In this document: one piece after another, positions 11,296 through 19,797 of the stretch
Layout of the letters: every line of letters starts with the position of its first letter
How positions within the stretch are numbered: the first letter of the stretch is position 1
Assembly (NCBI RefSeq): GCF_017876775.1
Contig: NZ_JAGIOP010000002.1
Location: forward strand, 3,720,001-3,784,000
Reading direction: 5' to 3'
DNA from: Mycolicibacterium lutetiense
GTDB taxonomy: Bacteria > Actinomycetota > Actinomycetes > Mycobacteriales > Mycobacteriaceae
DNA: 64,000 bases
Program-made: the position numbers and the translations under genes
Notes under the pieces: model-generated
The model's database searches: none
What the model was told of the DNA's origin: nothing
What the model saw: the letters and a program-made list of their open reading frames with translations, nothing else

Positions 11296-12464
11296 GCGGC
11301 CACATCCATTTCAAGTAGGTCTGCGAGACTCATGCCGCCGCGCATGCGTTCGAGCCGCACTTGCGCCCCGGGCGCGGACAGCCAGCGTGGGCGCGCCCGC
11401 GGCGGTTCGAGAACACCTTGCTGAATCAGCTCCTCCACGAGCGGTGCATGGTCGAGCGAGAGCTTGCCGGCGAGAAGGGGCTCGATGCTGCGTCCTTCGG
11501 CGAAATACCCGAGGACTCGTTCGATACCGCGCAGATAGATGATGTCCTTCGTCGAACCTCCGCCGAATGTTGCGCGGCTCGTCACCGACCACGCGGTGCG
11601 GGGCGCGAAGCCATGGGCGCCGGTCAGGTGATGGAAGATCTCGACGAACTCCGCGTGAGCCAACATCATCGATGCGGCAACGACCCTCGCGGCGAGCACG
11701 CGCATGCGTCGGGGATCGAGCCCTCCTACGACGTACTCGGCCAGCACCGCCAGACCCTCCTGCGTCTCCTCGTAAGACGGCAGCCCGACGGCCAGCAGCC
11801 TCAACGGCTGCGCCTCTCCGTTGCGATAGGTCAGCACGTGGGTCCCTACCTCGTGCTGGATCAGTGGCAGTACTCGATCCTTGCGGAAGACCGCGGTGGC
11901 AGGGATGTAGAGCTTGCCGAACAACACCATCAGATCGGCGACGTCGTCGCGCACCTCGACCGCTACGGGAAATTCCGGATAGGCCGACTCCAGCTCCCCG
12001 CGTGCCGCCTCCGCGAATTCCATGGCGGTAACGCTGGTCGGGCTGATCGGTTGCGGATCGATGAGATCGAGCAGTGAGCGAGCCGTCGCGCACAGCGAGT
12101 GGCCCGGATCTCCATAGAGTTGCAGCGCGCCGTACCTGAACCGCGACGTGCCTCGGTCCTCGAGCAAGGTGACCTGCCGGGCAATCTCGTCGCGTTTTCC
12201 ACGGAAGAGAGAGTTGAGCGCAGGGTTCCCCACGCGCTCGATCTCGACGTTGTAGAGGTCGCGCCTGACCAGATCCGGGTCGAAGTCCAGCGGTCTCGAC
12301 TGCAGGGTGGGTAATGACTCGAACCCCGAGCGCGCGAAATCCCGCCACGCCTCGGCTCCATTGATCGGAGTGACGTTGAGCAGGAGGTTGAGCTCGCGCT
12401 CGATCTCCGTCAGACGTTCATCGACGTCCAAGGCTTCCTGCGCAAGGGGCGAAGTTCGACTCAC
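11292..12464 (-). CDS. DUF1704 / QEGLA-motif zincin-like peptidase (MATCAP family)
   Basis: The 390-residue protein carries H204-E-V-G-T-H209, an HExxxH metal site, and about 27 residues later EETQEGLA (232-239), the QEGLA motif with a candidate third ligand Glu. This combination defines DUF1704, once named flavohemoglobin-expression-modulating. The animal members (MATCAP/KIAA0895L) are tyrosine carboxypeptidases that remove C-terminal Tyr from tubulin. The bacterial target is unknown. The GTG at 12464 is used; the longer frame to 12563 overlaps the divergent esterase start. It is first in the operon with the ATP-grasp ligase. Confidence 0.85.
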   Translation of the reverse strand: MSRTSPLAQEALDVDERLTEIERELNLLLNVTPINGAEAWRDFARSGFESLPTLQSRPLDFDPDLVRRDLYNVEIERVGNPALNSLFRGKRDEIARQVTLLEDRGTSRFRYGALQLYGDPGHSLCATARSLLDLIDPQPISPTSVTAMEFAEAARGELESAYPEFPVAVEVRDDVADLMVLFGKLYIPATAVFRKDRVLPLIQHEVGTHVLTYRNGEAQPLRLLAVGLPSYEETQEGLAVLAEYVVGGLDPRRMRVLAARVVAASMMLAHAEFVEIFHHLTGAHGFAPRTAWSVTSRATFGGGSTKDIIYLRGIERVLGYFAEGRSIEPLLAGKLSLDHAPLVEELIQQGVLEPPRARPRWLSAPGAQVRLERMRGGMSLADLLEMDVAA

Positions 12465-12534
12465 TTGCCAGCGATACCCAATTGTCGACGTGGTCAATCC
12501 GGTGTTCGAAGCTGTTCCCGCTAACGTTCGGGAA

Positions 12535-13836
12535 ATGGCAGAGCGGAGAATCGCCGGCGGCACGATCCAGGTTGAACGTGAGGACGGACTGGTGCGCGCG
12601 CGGGGTGTGCGCTACGGCACCGCCAGACGATTCGCGGTTTCCGAACCACCGGCAGCTTGGTCGGGGGTTCGGGACGCCACACAATCGGGTCCGGCCTGCC
12701 CGCAGCGCCCGTCACGCCTGGGCTGGGTCACCGGCGACGCACTCGCGGGCCTGTCGACGAACGAGAACTGTCTGGTGCTGACCGTCACGGCCCCGGCCGA
12801 TGCGCAGCGACTCCCGGTCATGGTGTGGTTCCACGGCGGTGCGTACGTCGCGGGCAGCGGCGAGTCGGCCAAGTACGACCCCGGCGCCCTGGCTCGCGCC
12901 GGCAATGTGGTGGTGGTCAACGTGAGCTACCGGCTCGGCATCTTCGGTTATCTGGCGCCACCCGGGAGCGGCGAGGACAACCTGGGGCTGCGGGATCAGA
13001 TCCTCGCGCTGCGCTGGGTGCAGGAGAACATCGCCGCGTTCGGCGGCGACGCGGCCAACGTCACCGCGTTCGGTCAATCGGCTGGTGCGCATTCCGTCTG
13101 GTCGCTGATGTTGTCCGGCGAGGCCGAGGGCCTGTTTCACCGCGCGATCCTGCAGAGCGCCCCGCTGGAGTTGGACGACGGGCGCGACGACATGGCGCAC
13201 GCCATGGGCTCGGCGATGGCTACCTCACTCGCCGGTGCCGATCCGGCCGAGGCGAGCATCGAACGGCTGCTGGCCGCCGAGGCTGCCGCCGTCGCCGCAG
13301 CTCAGGGCTTCGGGCTCCTGGGGGGACTTGCGTTCGCACCGCGGCTCGGCCGGACGCCGCTGCCGGCTCCGGCCGACGTACCCGACGCCATCGCTGCCGC
13401 CGCGCGCCGCATCGAGCTGCTCATCGGCTACACCAAGGACGACGCGGCACCGTTCGTGGCGATGGATCCTCGGATGGCCCGGCTCAACCGGGTGCCTGTC
13501 CTCGGCCGGCTCGCGGTCCGGGCCGGTTCGAAGGCGATCACGAAACAGGCGTTCTCCGGCCCCGCCGAGCGCCTGGCGGAGGCGTGGCGAACGCACGGCG
13601 GCCGGGTGGGCACCTATCGTTTCGACTGGACACCGATCGGCGCCCCGCTGGGCGCCTGCCACTGCATGGAATTGCCGTTCCTGTTCGGCTCACCGCAGAC
13701 CTGGGCGGACGCCCCGATGCTCGGCCCGCAGCGGGCGATCGACAATCAGCTCTCCGTCGAAATGCGGACTCGCTGGACACAATTCGCTCACCACGGAGTC
13801 GCATCGCTGCCCGCGCCGGCGCTGCGGTTCGGCTGA
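12535..13836 (+). CDS. Type B carboxylesterase
   Basis: A 433-residue carboxylesterase/lipase of the cholinesterase fold. WFHGGAYVAG is the oxyanion region, FGQSAG holds the nucleophile Ser, and HCMELPFLFG contains the catalytic His near the C-terminus. It is shorter than the usual 500-residue family length because the C-terminal cap is trimmed. The ATG at 12535 (MAERRIAGG) is used because the upstream extension overlaps the divergent DUF1704 gene. It probably hydrolyses short-chain esters in the cytoplasm; no signal peptide is seen. Confidence 0.85.
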   Translation: MAERRIAGGTIQVEREDGLVRARGVRYGTARRFAVSEPPAAWSGVRDATQSGPACPQRPSRLGWVTGDALAGLSTNENCLVLTVTAPADAQRLPVMVWFHGGAYVAGSGESAKYDPGALARAGNVVVVNVSYRLGIFGYLAPPGSGEDNLGLRDQILALRWVQENIAAFGGDAANVTAFGQSAGAHSVWSLMLSGEAEGLFHRAILQSAPLELDDGRDDMAHAMGSAMATSLAGADPAEASIERLLAAEAAAVAAAQGFGLLGGLAFAPRLGRTPLPAPADVPDAIAAAARRIELLIGYTKDDAAPFVAMDPRMARLNRVPVLGRLAVRAGSKAITKQAFSGPAERLAEAWRTHGGRVGTYRFDWTPIGAPLGACHCMELPFLFGSPQTWADAPMLGPQRAIDNQLSVEMRTRWTQFAHHGVASLPAPALRFG

Positions 13837-13907
13837 ATCAGTAGGCAGCCGGATCGGCCGAACCTGGTCTCCCTTGATAAGGTCTCGGCAAAATTCGGAG
13901 CGGTGGT

Positions 13908-16709
13908 GTGATGGCGACTATGGGCGTAGTCCCGTCTCTACGTGGCCGCGTCAGCGAATGCGCGGCACTTCGAACCCTGGTATCGGGTGGCCGTTCCGGC
14001 GGCAGCGCGGTGCTGGTGGTGCGCGGCGAGGCGGGCGTCGGTAAGACGGCGCTGCTCGACTATGTCGTCGAACATGCGCCGGGGTTTCGGGTGACCCAGG
14101 TGGCCGGGGTCGAGTCCGACATGGAACTCGCCTTCGCCGGATTGCATCAGCTGTGCGCACCGCTGCTGGATCACCTCGACAAACTTCCCGAACCGCAGCG
14201 CGACGCGCTCTCGGTGGCATTCGGTCGTGGTGTCGGACCGGTACCGGACCGATTTCTGGTCGGCCTGGCGGTGCTCAGCCTGCTGGCGGCCGCTGCCGAC
14301 AAGAAGCCACTGTTGTGTGTGATCGACGACGCGCAGTGGCTCGACCAGGTGTCGGTACAGACCCTGGGCTTCGTCGCGCGGCGGCTACTGGCAGAGCCGG
14401 TGGTACTCGTGTTCGCCGTCCGAGACCGCCACGATGGTGCTGCCGACGTACTGCCCGGCCTGCCCGAGCTGCGGGTCGAGGGGTTGTCGGACACCGACGC
14501 GAGGGAGCTGTTGGACTCGGTGTTTCTGGGCCGGCTCGACGAGCGGGTCCGAGACCGGGTCGTAGCCGAAACCCGCGGCAACCCGCTGGCACTGCTGGAG
14601 ATTCCGCGTGACGTGCCGGCAGCAGAGCTGGCCGGCGGTTTCTGGCTCGGCCCGGCGCGCCCATCGGTGGGTCAGGTTGAGGATGGGTTCGTCCGCCGAA
14701 TCCAGTCGCTGCCTCACGACACCCGGCGGCTGGTGTTGCTCGCCGCGGCCGATCCGCTCGGCGACCCGATGCTGTTCTCCCGGGCCGCAGGGCATTTGGG
14801 GATCGGCATGGATGCGCTGGCACCGGCCGATGCGGCCGGGGTGATCGAGTTCGGATCACGCATGCGCTTTCACCACCCCCTGATTCGGTCGGCTGCCTAC
14901 CGGTCGGCCAACGTGGCCGATCGCCGGGACGTACACCGGGCCTTGGCCATTGCCACCGACCCCGACGTCGATCCCGACCGCCGGGCCTGGCATGCGGCCA
15001 ACGCCGCGGCCGGTCCCGACGACGCGGTGGCCGCCGAATTGGAAGCGTCGGCATGGCGTGCCCAGAGCCGAGGCGGAATCGCCGCCGCGGCGATCTTCCT
15101 CGAGCGGGCGGCGATCCTGTCCGCCGATCCGGCCCTGCGCAGCTCACGGGCGATCGCGGCCGCCAGGGCCAAACGTGAGGCGGCGGTCCCCGAAGCTGCC
15201 TACGAGCTGCTCTCCCTGGCTGAACTGAACCCGTTGACCGAGCTGCAGCGGGCCGAGGTGGGCCGGTTGCGGGCGCAGATGGAATTCACCCGCAGCCGGG
15301 GCGGCTTTCCAGGTGCGCCACCGGTCCGCCAGGCCGCCGCGTTGCTGCTCGACGCCGCCAAGCGGCTGGAAAACCTTGACGACGAGCTGGCCCGCGAGAC
15401 CTATATGGAGGCGCTTGCCGCCGCGATGTTTGCTTCGCGCAGCCAAACGGAGGCCCTCGTGCTGGCCGCCGAGGCGGCGCGCGGCGCGGTCGAGCGGATC
15501 GATGGGCCGACACGGCCCATCGATCTACTCCTCATCGGCATGGCGAATCTGATCATCGATGGACTGCCCGCGGCGGCCTCGCCCCTTCGCGCCGCGCTGG
15601 AGCTGTGGTGTGAGCACGCCCGGCGCCATGATGGCAGGGCGCTGCACTGGTTGGCGTTGGCTTTCCCGATCGTGCACGAATCCGCTGCCCATGAGATCTG
15701 GGACGACGATTTGGTCGACCGGCTGGCCACCGACATGGTGGGGTATGCCCGCGCCACCGGCGCGCTGGCCCTCCTTCCGCCGGCGATTGCCTACCAGGCC
15801 GGTGTACAGACGCATTCAGGTGAATTCGTCATGGCCGCAAGGACTATGGAGGAGGCCGACTCGATCTCTGCGGCGATCGGCCATCGTCCGATGAAGTACC
15901 ACAAGGTGGAACTGGCCGCTTGGCGGGGCGATCTCACCGAAGCGGGCGACCTCATCGAGGCAGGCATGGCCGAGGGAACCGCCAAGGGCGAGGGCCGGCT
16001 GCTGGGGGCGGCCGACTATGCCGCCGCAGTGCTCTACAACGGGCTGGGCCGGTACGAGGAGGCCTTGGCCGCTGCCAGAAGGGCATGCGAATACCACGAC
16101 ATCGGGTTCTACTGCTGGACCCTGATCGAGCTGGTTGAGGCCGGCATGCGTGCCGACGGGCGGGATGTCGCCGAGGATGCGGTGCGCCGGTTGGAGGTGT
16201 GTACGGCGTCCAGCGGAACCGATTGGGGGCTGGGTGTATTGGCCGCCGTACGGGCGCTCGTCGCGGACGACACCGAGGCCGAGGTGCTCTTCGAGGAGTC
16301 TGTGGAGCGGCTCAGCCGCACTCGGATCAGGGTGCAACTGGCCCGGACCCATCTCCGTTACGGGGAATGGTTGCGTCGCCAGAAGCAACGCACCCGCGCC
16401 CGCGAACATCTCAACACTGCCTATGAGATGTTCACCAAGATGGGCGCCGAGGGGTTCGCCGAACGTGCCCGGCGTGAGCTGACCGCCACCGGTGAGAAGG
16501 TGCGCAAACAGCCGATGGCCTCAGGCGACAAATTGACCGCCCAGGAGTCGCAGATCGCCCAGTTGGCCCGCGACGGGCTGACCAATCAGGAGATCGGCGC
16601 ACAGTTGTTCATCAGCACCCATACCGTCGAATGGCACCTGCGCAAGGTTTTCGTCAAGCTCGGTGTCCGGTCACGCCGACAGCTGCGCTCTGTGTCGTGG
16701 AGCAGTTGA
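13908..16709 (+). CDS. Large ATP-binding LuxR-family transcriptional regulator (LAL/MalT type)
   Basis: The 933-residue protein begins with an AAA-type ATPase domain: Walker A GEAGVGKTALLD (about 42-53) and Walker B LLCVIDDAQWLD. A long helical, TPR-like middle follows. It ends in a LuxR helix-turn-helix (LTAQESQIAQLARDGLTNQE and HTVEWHLRKVFVKLGVRSR, about 870-925). Such proteins bind ATP and an inducer and activate nearby promoters. GTG 13908 has GGAG 7 bases upstream; ATG 13911 is an alternative. The neighbouring esterase is a possible target, but no operator was recognised. Confidence 0.9.
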   Translation: MMATMGVVPSLRGRVSECAALRTLVSGGRSGGSAVLVVRGEAGVGKTALLDYVVEHAPGFRVTQVAGVESDMELAFAGLHQLCAPLLDHLDKLPEPQRDALSVAFGRGVGPVPDRFLVGLAVLSLLAAAADKKPLLCVIDDAQWLDQVSVQTLGFVARRLLAEPVVLVFAVRDRHDGAADVLPGLPELRVEGLSDTDARELLDSVFLGRLDERVRDRVVAETRGNPLALLEIPRDVPAAELAGGFWLGPARPSVGQVEDGFVRRIQSLPHDTRRLVLLAAADPLGDPMLFSRAAGHLGIGMDALAPADAAGVIEFGSRMRFHHPLIRSAAYRSANVADRRDVHRALAIATDPDVDPDRRAWHAANAAAGPDDAVAAELEASAWRAQSRGGIAAAAIFLERAAILSADPALRSSRAIAAARAKREAAVPEAAYELLSLAELNPLTELQRAEVGRLRAQMEFTRSRGGFPGAPPVRQAAALLLDAAKRLENLDDELARETYMEALAAAMFASRSQTEALVLAAEAARGAVERIDGPTRPIDLLLIGMANLIIDGLPAAASPLRAALELWCEHARRHDGRALHWLALAFPIVHESAAHEIWDDDLVDRLATDMVGYARATGALALLPPAIAYQAGVQTHSGEFVMAARTMEEADSISAAIGHRPMKYHKVELAAWRGDLTEAGDLIEAGMAEGTAKGEGRLLGAADYAAAVLYNGLGRYEEALAAARRACEYHDIGFYCWTLIELVEAGMRADGRDVAEDAVRRLEVCTASSGTDWGLGVLAAVRALVADDTEAEVLFEESVERLSRTRIRVQLARTHLRYGEWLRRQKQRTRAREHLNTAYEMFTKMGAEGFAERARRELTATGEKVRKQPMASGDKLTAQESQIAQLARDGLTNQEIGAQLFISTHTVEWHLRKVFVKLGVRSRRQLRSVSWSS

Positions 16710-16761
16710 ACCACGGGTTTTCAAGGGTCCCGAGCGTCATTGCATCAGCGAGGCTCATCGC

Positions 16762-17616
16762 ATGGCGACGATTCTGTTGCAGACCACGATCACGGAGAAT
16801 CCCGACGATTGGGATGTCGGCCGATTCTCGATGCTGGCGGGTGAGTTGCGTGCGGACGGCCACGAGGTGCTGGCCCGTAACCGGACCGATCATGCGGGGC
16901 AGGATCCGGTGCTCAGCCATCTCGATGAGCTCGGATTCGACCAGCTGTGGTTGATGGCCGTCGACGTCGGCGACGGTCTGACGCCCGGCGAATGTGCGGC
17001 GATCGGCCGGTTTCGCGGACTCGGCGGCGGGGTGCTCACCGCCCGTGATCATCAGGACCTGGGCAGCTGCCTGAAGGGACTCGGCGCGTTGGGGCAGGTC
17101 AACGAGTTTCACGATGGCAGCCTGGACCCGGAGTCACGCTGCGACGACCGGGACAATCCGGGCATCTCGTGGCCCAACTTTCACTCGGGCGCCAACGGCG
17201 ATTACCAGCCGGTGCTGGTCGAGGAGCCGGTGCACCAGCTGCTACGCACCTCCCGAACCGCCACCGGCCGGATCGAGTGGTTCCCGGCTCACCCTCACGA
17301 GGGGGCGGTCTCGGCCCGGGTGCCGTTCGCAACGGTGGTGGCTCAGGGCCGCAGCACCGCGACCGGCAGACAGTTCAATCTCGCGGTGGCACTCGACGGT
17401 GAGTGCACGCCGGAGGGCAGGCCGATGGGGCGAGCCGTTGCCGAGTCGACCTTCCACCACTTCGCCGACTACAACTGGGATTTGGCCCATGGGGCGCCTT
17501 CGTTCGTCACCGATCGGCCCGGCCGGCAGATCGGGGACGATCCGTCCCGTCTTGGAGTGTTCAAGGATTACGTGCGCAACCTCGCCACCTGGCTACAGCC
17601 GCCGGATCACCACTAG
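16762..17616 (+). CDS. ThuA/GATase1-like protein, function unknown
   Basis: A 284-residue protein with no exact family I can name. The N-terminal third (MATILLQTTI, then FDQLWLMAVDVG, then LGGGVLTARDHQDLG) looks like the Rossmann-like core of class I amidotransferase or ThuA proteins. The late FHHFADYNWD region holds conserved aromatics and histidines. No clear Cys nucleophile lies at the expected elbow. It follows the LuxR-type regulator by 52 bases on the same strand and overlaps the convergent ligase gene by 4 bases. Confidence 0.6.
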   Translation: MATILLQTTITENPDDWDVGRFSMLAGELRADGHEVLARNRTDHAGQDPVLSHLDELGFDQLWLMAVDVGDGLTPGECAAIGRFRGLGGGVLTARDHQDLGSCLKGLGALGQVNEFHDGSLDPESRCDDRDNPGISWPNFHSGANGDYQPVLVEEPVHQLLRTSRTATGRIEWFPAHPHEGAVSARVPFATVVAQGRSTATGRQFNLAVALDGECTPEGRPMGRAVAESTFHHFADYNWDLAHGAPSFVTDRPGRQIGDDPSRLGVFKDYVRNLATWLQPPDHH

Positions 17617-18686
17617 CCGGGAAGCAGGCCCGGCACGATGTCGTTGAGCCCGAAGGTGACGGGCTGGTCCAGCTGGGCGTAGGTGCACGAGGACGGATCC
17701 CGGTCGGGTCGCCAGCGGTTGAACTGGGCGGTGTGCCGGAACCGCCTGCCCTCCATGTGGTCGTAGCGCACCTCGACAACGCGCTCGGGGCGTAGCGGCA
17801 CGAAGGACAGATCCTTGCCGGCGTTCCAGCGTGAGCCGCCGCCATATCGGCGTGCCAGATCCGGGTTGGCAGCCAGCTGTGCGGCCCAGTTCCAGGGGTG
17901 GTTCTCGAAACTGGTTACCAGGGACTGTAATTCGGTGAAGAGCTCACGGCGTCGAGCCATCGGGAAGGCACCGATGACGCCGACGGATGCGAGTTCGCCG
18001 TCATCGGTGTAGAGCCCGAGCAGCAGTGAGCCGACCGCGTCCGGGCCCGACTTGTGGAGCCGATAGCCGGCGACCACGCAGTCGGCGGTGCGCTGATGCT
18101 TGATCTTCACCATGACCCGTTTGTCGGGCTGATAGGTGAGCGTGAGCGGTTTGGCGATCAGCCCGTCGAGCCCGGCTCCCTCGAATTCCTCGAACCAGCG
18201 CCGCGCGGTCGGTAGATCCGTGGTCGCCGGGGTGACGTGAAATGACCGACCCGAACCCAGCGCGTCGACAAGGGCGGCGCGACGGTCACTGAACGGTCGC
18301 CCCGTCAGGTCGTCGTCACCCAGGGCGAGTAGATCGAAGGCGATGAAGCAGGCCGGGGTCTGTTCGGCCAGCAGGCGCACGCGGGATGCCGCCGGGTGCA
18401 GACGCAGTTGCAGGGCCTCGAAGTCCAGGCCACGTGCGGTGGGTAGGACGATTTCGCCATCGACCACGCACCGCGGCGGGAGCTCGGCCCTGGCGGCCTC
18501 GACGAGTTCGGGGAAGTACCGGGTCATCGGTCGCTCGTTGCGGCTGCCCAACTCGACTTCGTCACCGTCGCGGAACACCAACGCCCGGAAGCCGTCCCAT
18601 TTGGGTTCGTAGGACGCGTCCGGTGGGATCACCGCCGCCGCCTTGGCCAGCATCGGTGAGACGGGCGGCATCACAGGTAGGCGCAT
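17613..18686 (-). CDS. ligC2: ATP-dependent DNA ligase, LigC type (second copy)
   Basis: The 357-residue ligase has motif I YEPKWDGFRA with the AMP-accepting Lys29, motif III (FIAFDLLAL), motif IV (GLDGLIAKPL) and motif V (MVKIKHQRTADCVV). An OB-fold with the basic RWRPDRDP motif follows. No LigD nuclease or polymerase parts are present. LigC enzymes seal nicks in backup repair. It is divergent from ligC1 across 51 bases, as in M. smegmatis, where the LigC1/LigC2/Prim-PolC genes are neighbours. The ATG at 18686 is chosen over 18695 and 18710 because GGTGAG then lies about 9 bases upstream. Confidence 0.9.
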   Translation of the reverse strand: MRLPVMPPVSPMLAKAAAVIPPDASYEPKWDGFRALVFRDGDEVELGSRNERPMTRYFPELVEAARAELPPRCVVDGEIVLPTARGLDFEALQLRLHPAASRVRLLAEQTPACFIAFDLLALGDDDLTGRPFSDRRAALVDALGSGRSFHVTPATTDLPTARRWFEEFEGAGLDGLIAKPLTLTYQPDKRVMVKIKHQRTADCVVAGYRLHKSGPDAVGSLLLGLYTDDGELASVGVIGAFPMARRRELFTELQSLVTSFENHPWNWAAQLAANPDLARRYGGGSRWNAGKDLSFVPLRPERVVEVRYDHMEGRRFRHTAQFNRWRPDRDPSSCTYAQLDQPVTFGLNDIVPGLLPG

Positions 18687-18687
18687 C

Positions 18688-18711
18688 AATGTCATTCTCA
18701 CCGATGACATT
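18688..18711. promoter_or_regulatory. 8-bp perfect inverted repeat between divergent ligase genes
   Basis: AATGTCAT (18688-18695) and ATGACATT (18704-18711) are exact inverted copies with an 8-base spacer, centred in the 51-base gap between ligC2 and ligC1. The position next to both starts suits an operator, or a hairpin in the ligC2 leader that covers its ribosome site. Confidence 0.45.
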
Positions 18712-18737
18712 GCCGCGTGTCGGAGGTCTAGGTAACT

Positions 18738-19796
18738 ATGGAACCCGTGGACTTGCCGGTGCAGCCCCCGATCGAACCGATGCTCGCCAAAGCCCAGGTG
18801 AAAGTGCCCGATGAGGCCGGGGTCTGGTCGTATGAACCGAAATGGGACGGCTTCCGCGCGCTGGCCTTCCGGGACGGCGACGAGGTGGTGCTGCAGTCGC
18901 GCAGCGGAAAGGAACTCGGGCGTTACTTCCCCGAATTGCTCGACGCGCTGCGTGACGAGCTCGCCGACCGATGTGTCCTCGATGGTGAAGTGGTGGTGCC
19001 GCGTGAGATTGACGGTCGGGTCCGGCTGGACTGGGAGTCGTTGTCGCAGCGCATCCACCCCGCCGAGTCGAGGGTGCGGATGCTCGCCGAGCAGACGCCG
19101 GCGCACTTCATCGGGTTCGATGCCCTGGCAAACGGTGACCGGTCGTTGCTCGCCGAGCCGTTCCGGGTGCGCCGGGAAGTGCTGATCGAGGCGGTCAAGG
19201 CCAAGCAGTGGTGCCATGTCACGCGCACCACCACCGATCCCGAACTCGGTGCCCAGTGGTTGCAGACATTCGAGGGTGCCGGGCTCGACGGGGTGATCGC
19301 CAAGAAGCTCGACGGGCACTACCTGCCGGGCAAGCGGGAGATGGTCAAGGTCAAGCACCACCGCGACGCCGACTGCGTGGCGATGGGTTACCGCATCCAC
19401 AAGAGCGGGGAGGGCGTCGGCTCGATCCTGCTGGGCCTCTACCGGGCCGACGGGGAGCTGCAGATGGTTGGTGGTGCAGCCTCGTTCAGCGTCAAGGACC
19501 GGATCAAGCTTTTGGCGGACCTGGAGCCGCTGCGGGAGGGCGACGAAGTCCGCGAAGGTGATCCCAGCCGCTGGAACTCGGCCGCCGACAAGCGCTGGAT
19601 TCCGGTGCGCCCGGAGAAGGTGTGCGAGGTGGCCTATGACCAGATGGAGGGCAACACCGTTCACGGGATGCGGTTCCGGCATGCGGTGAAGTTCCGGCGG
19701 TGGCGCCCGGACCGGGAACCGGCGAGCTGCACGTTCGACCAACTCGACGTGCCGTTGAACTACGACCTGTACGACGTCCTCGCGAAGGAGAGCTGA
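18738..19796 (+). CDS. ligC1: ATP-dependent DNA ligase, LigC type
   Basis: The 352-residue ligase has motif I SYEPKWDGFRA (Lys35), HFIGFDALA (III), GLDGVIAKKL (IV), MVKVKHHRDADCVA (V) and a C-terminal OB-fold ending in RWRPDREPASC. A GGAGG site precedes the ATG by 10 bases. Its stop is one base from the Prim-PolC start, so ligase and polymerase are co-expressed. Together they can fill and seal short gaps in a Ku/LigD-independent or backup excision-repair pathway. Confidence 0.92.
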   Translation: MEPVDLPVQPPIEPMLAKAQVKVPDEAGVWSYEPKWDGFRALAFRDGDEVVLQSRSGKELGRYFPELLDALRDELADRCVLDGEVVVPREIDGRVRLDWESLSQRIHPAESRVRMLAEQTPAHFIGFDALANGDRSLLAEPFRVRREVLIEAVKAKQWCHVTRTTTDPELGAQWLQTFEGAGLDGVIAKKLDGHYLPGKREMVKVKHHRDADCVAMGYRIHKSGEGVGSILLGLYRADGELQMVGGAASFSVKDRIKLLADLEPLREGDEVREGDPSRWNSAADKRWIPVRPEKVCEVAYDQMEGNTVHGMRFRHAVKFRRWRPDREPASCTFDQLDVPLNYDLYDVLAKES

Positions 19797-19797
19797 G

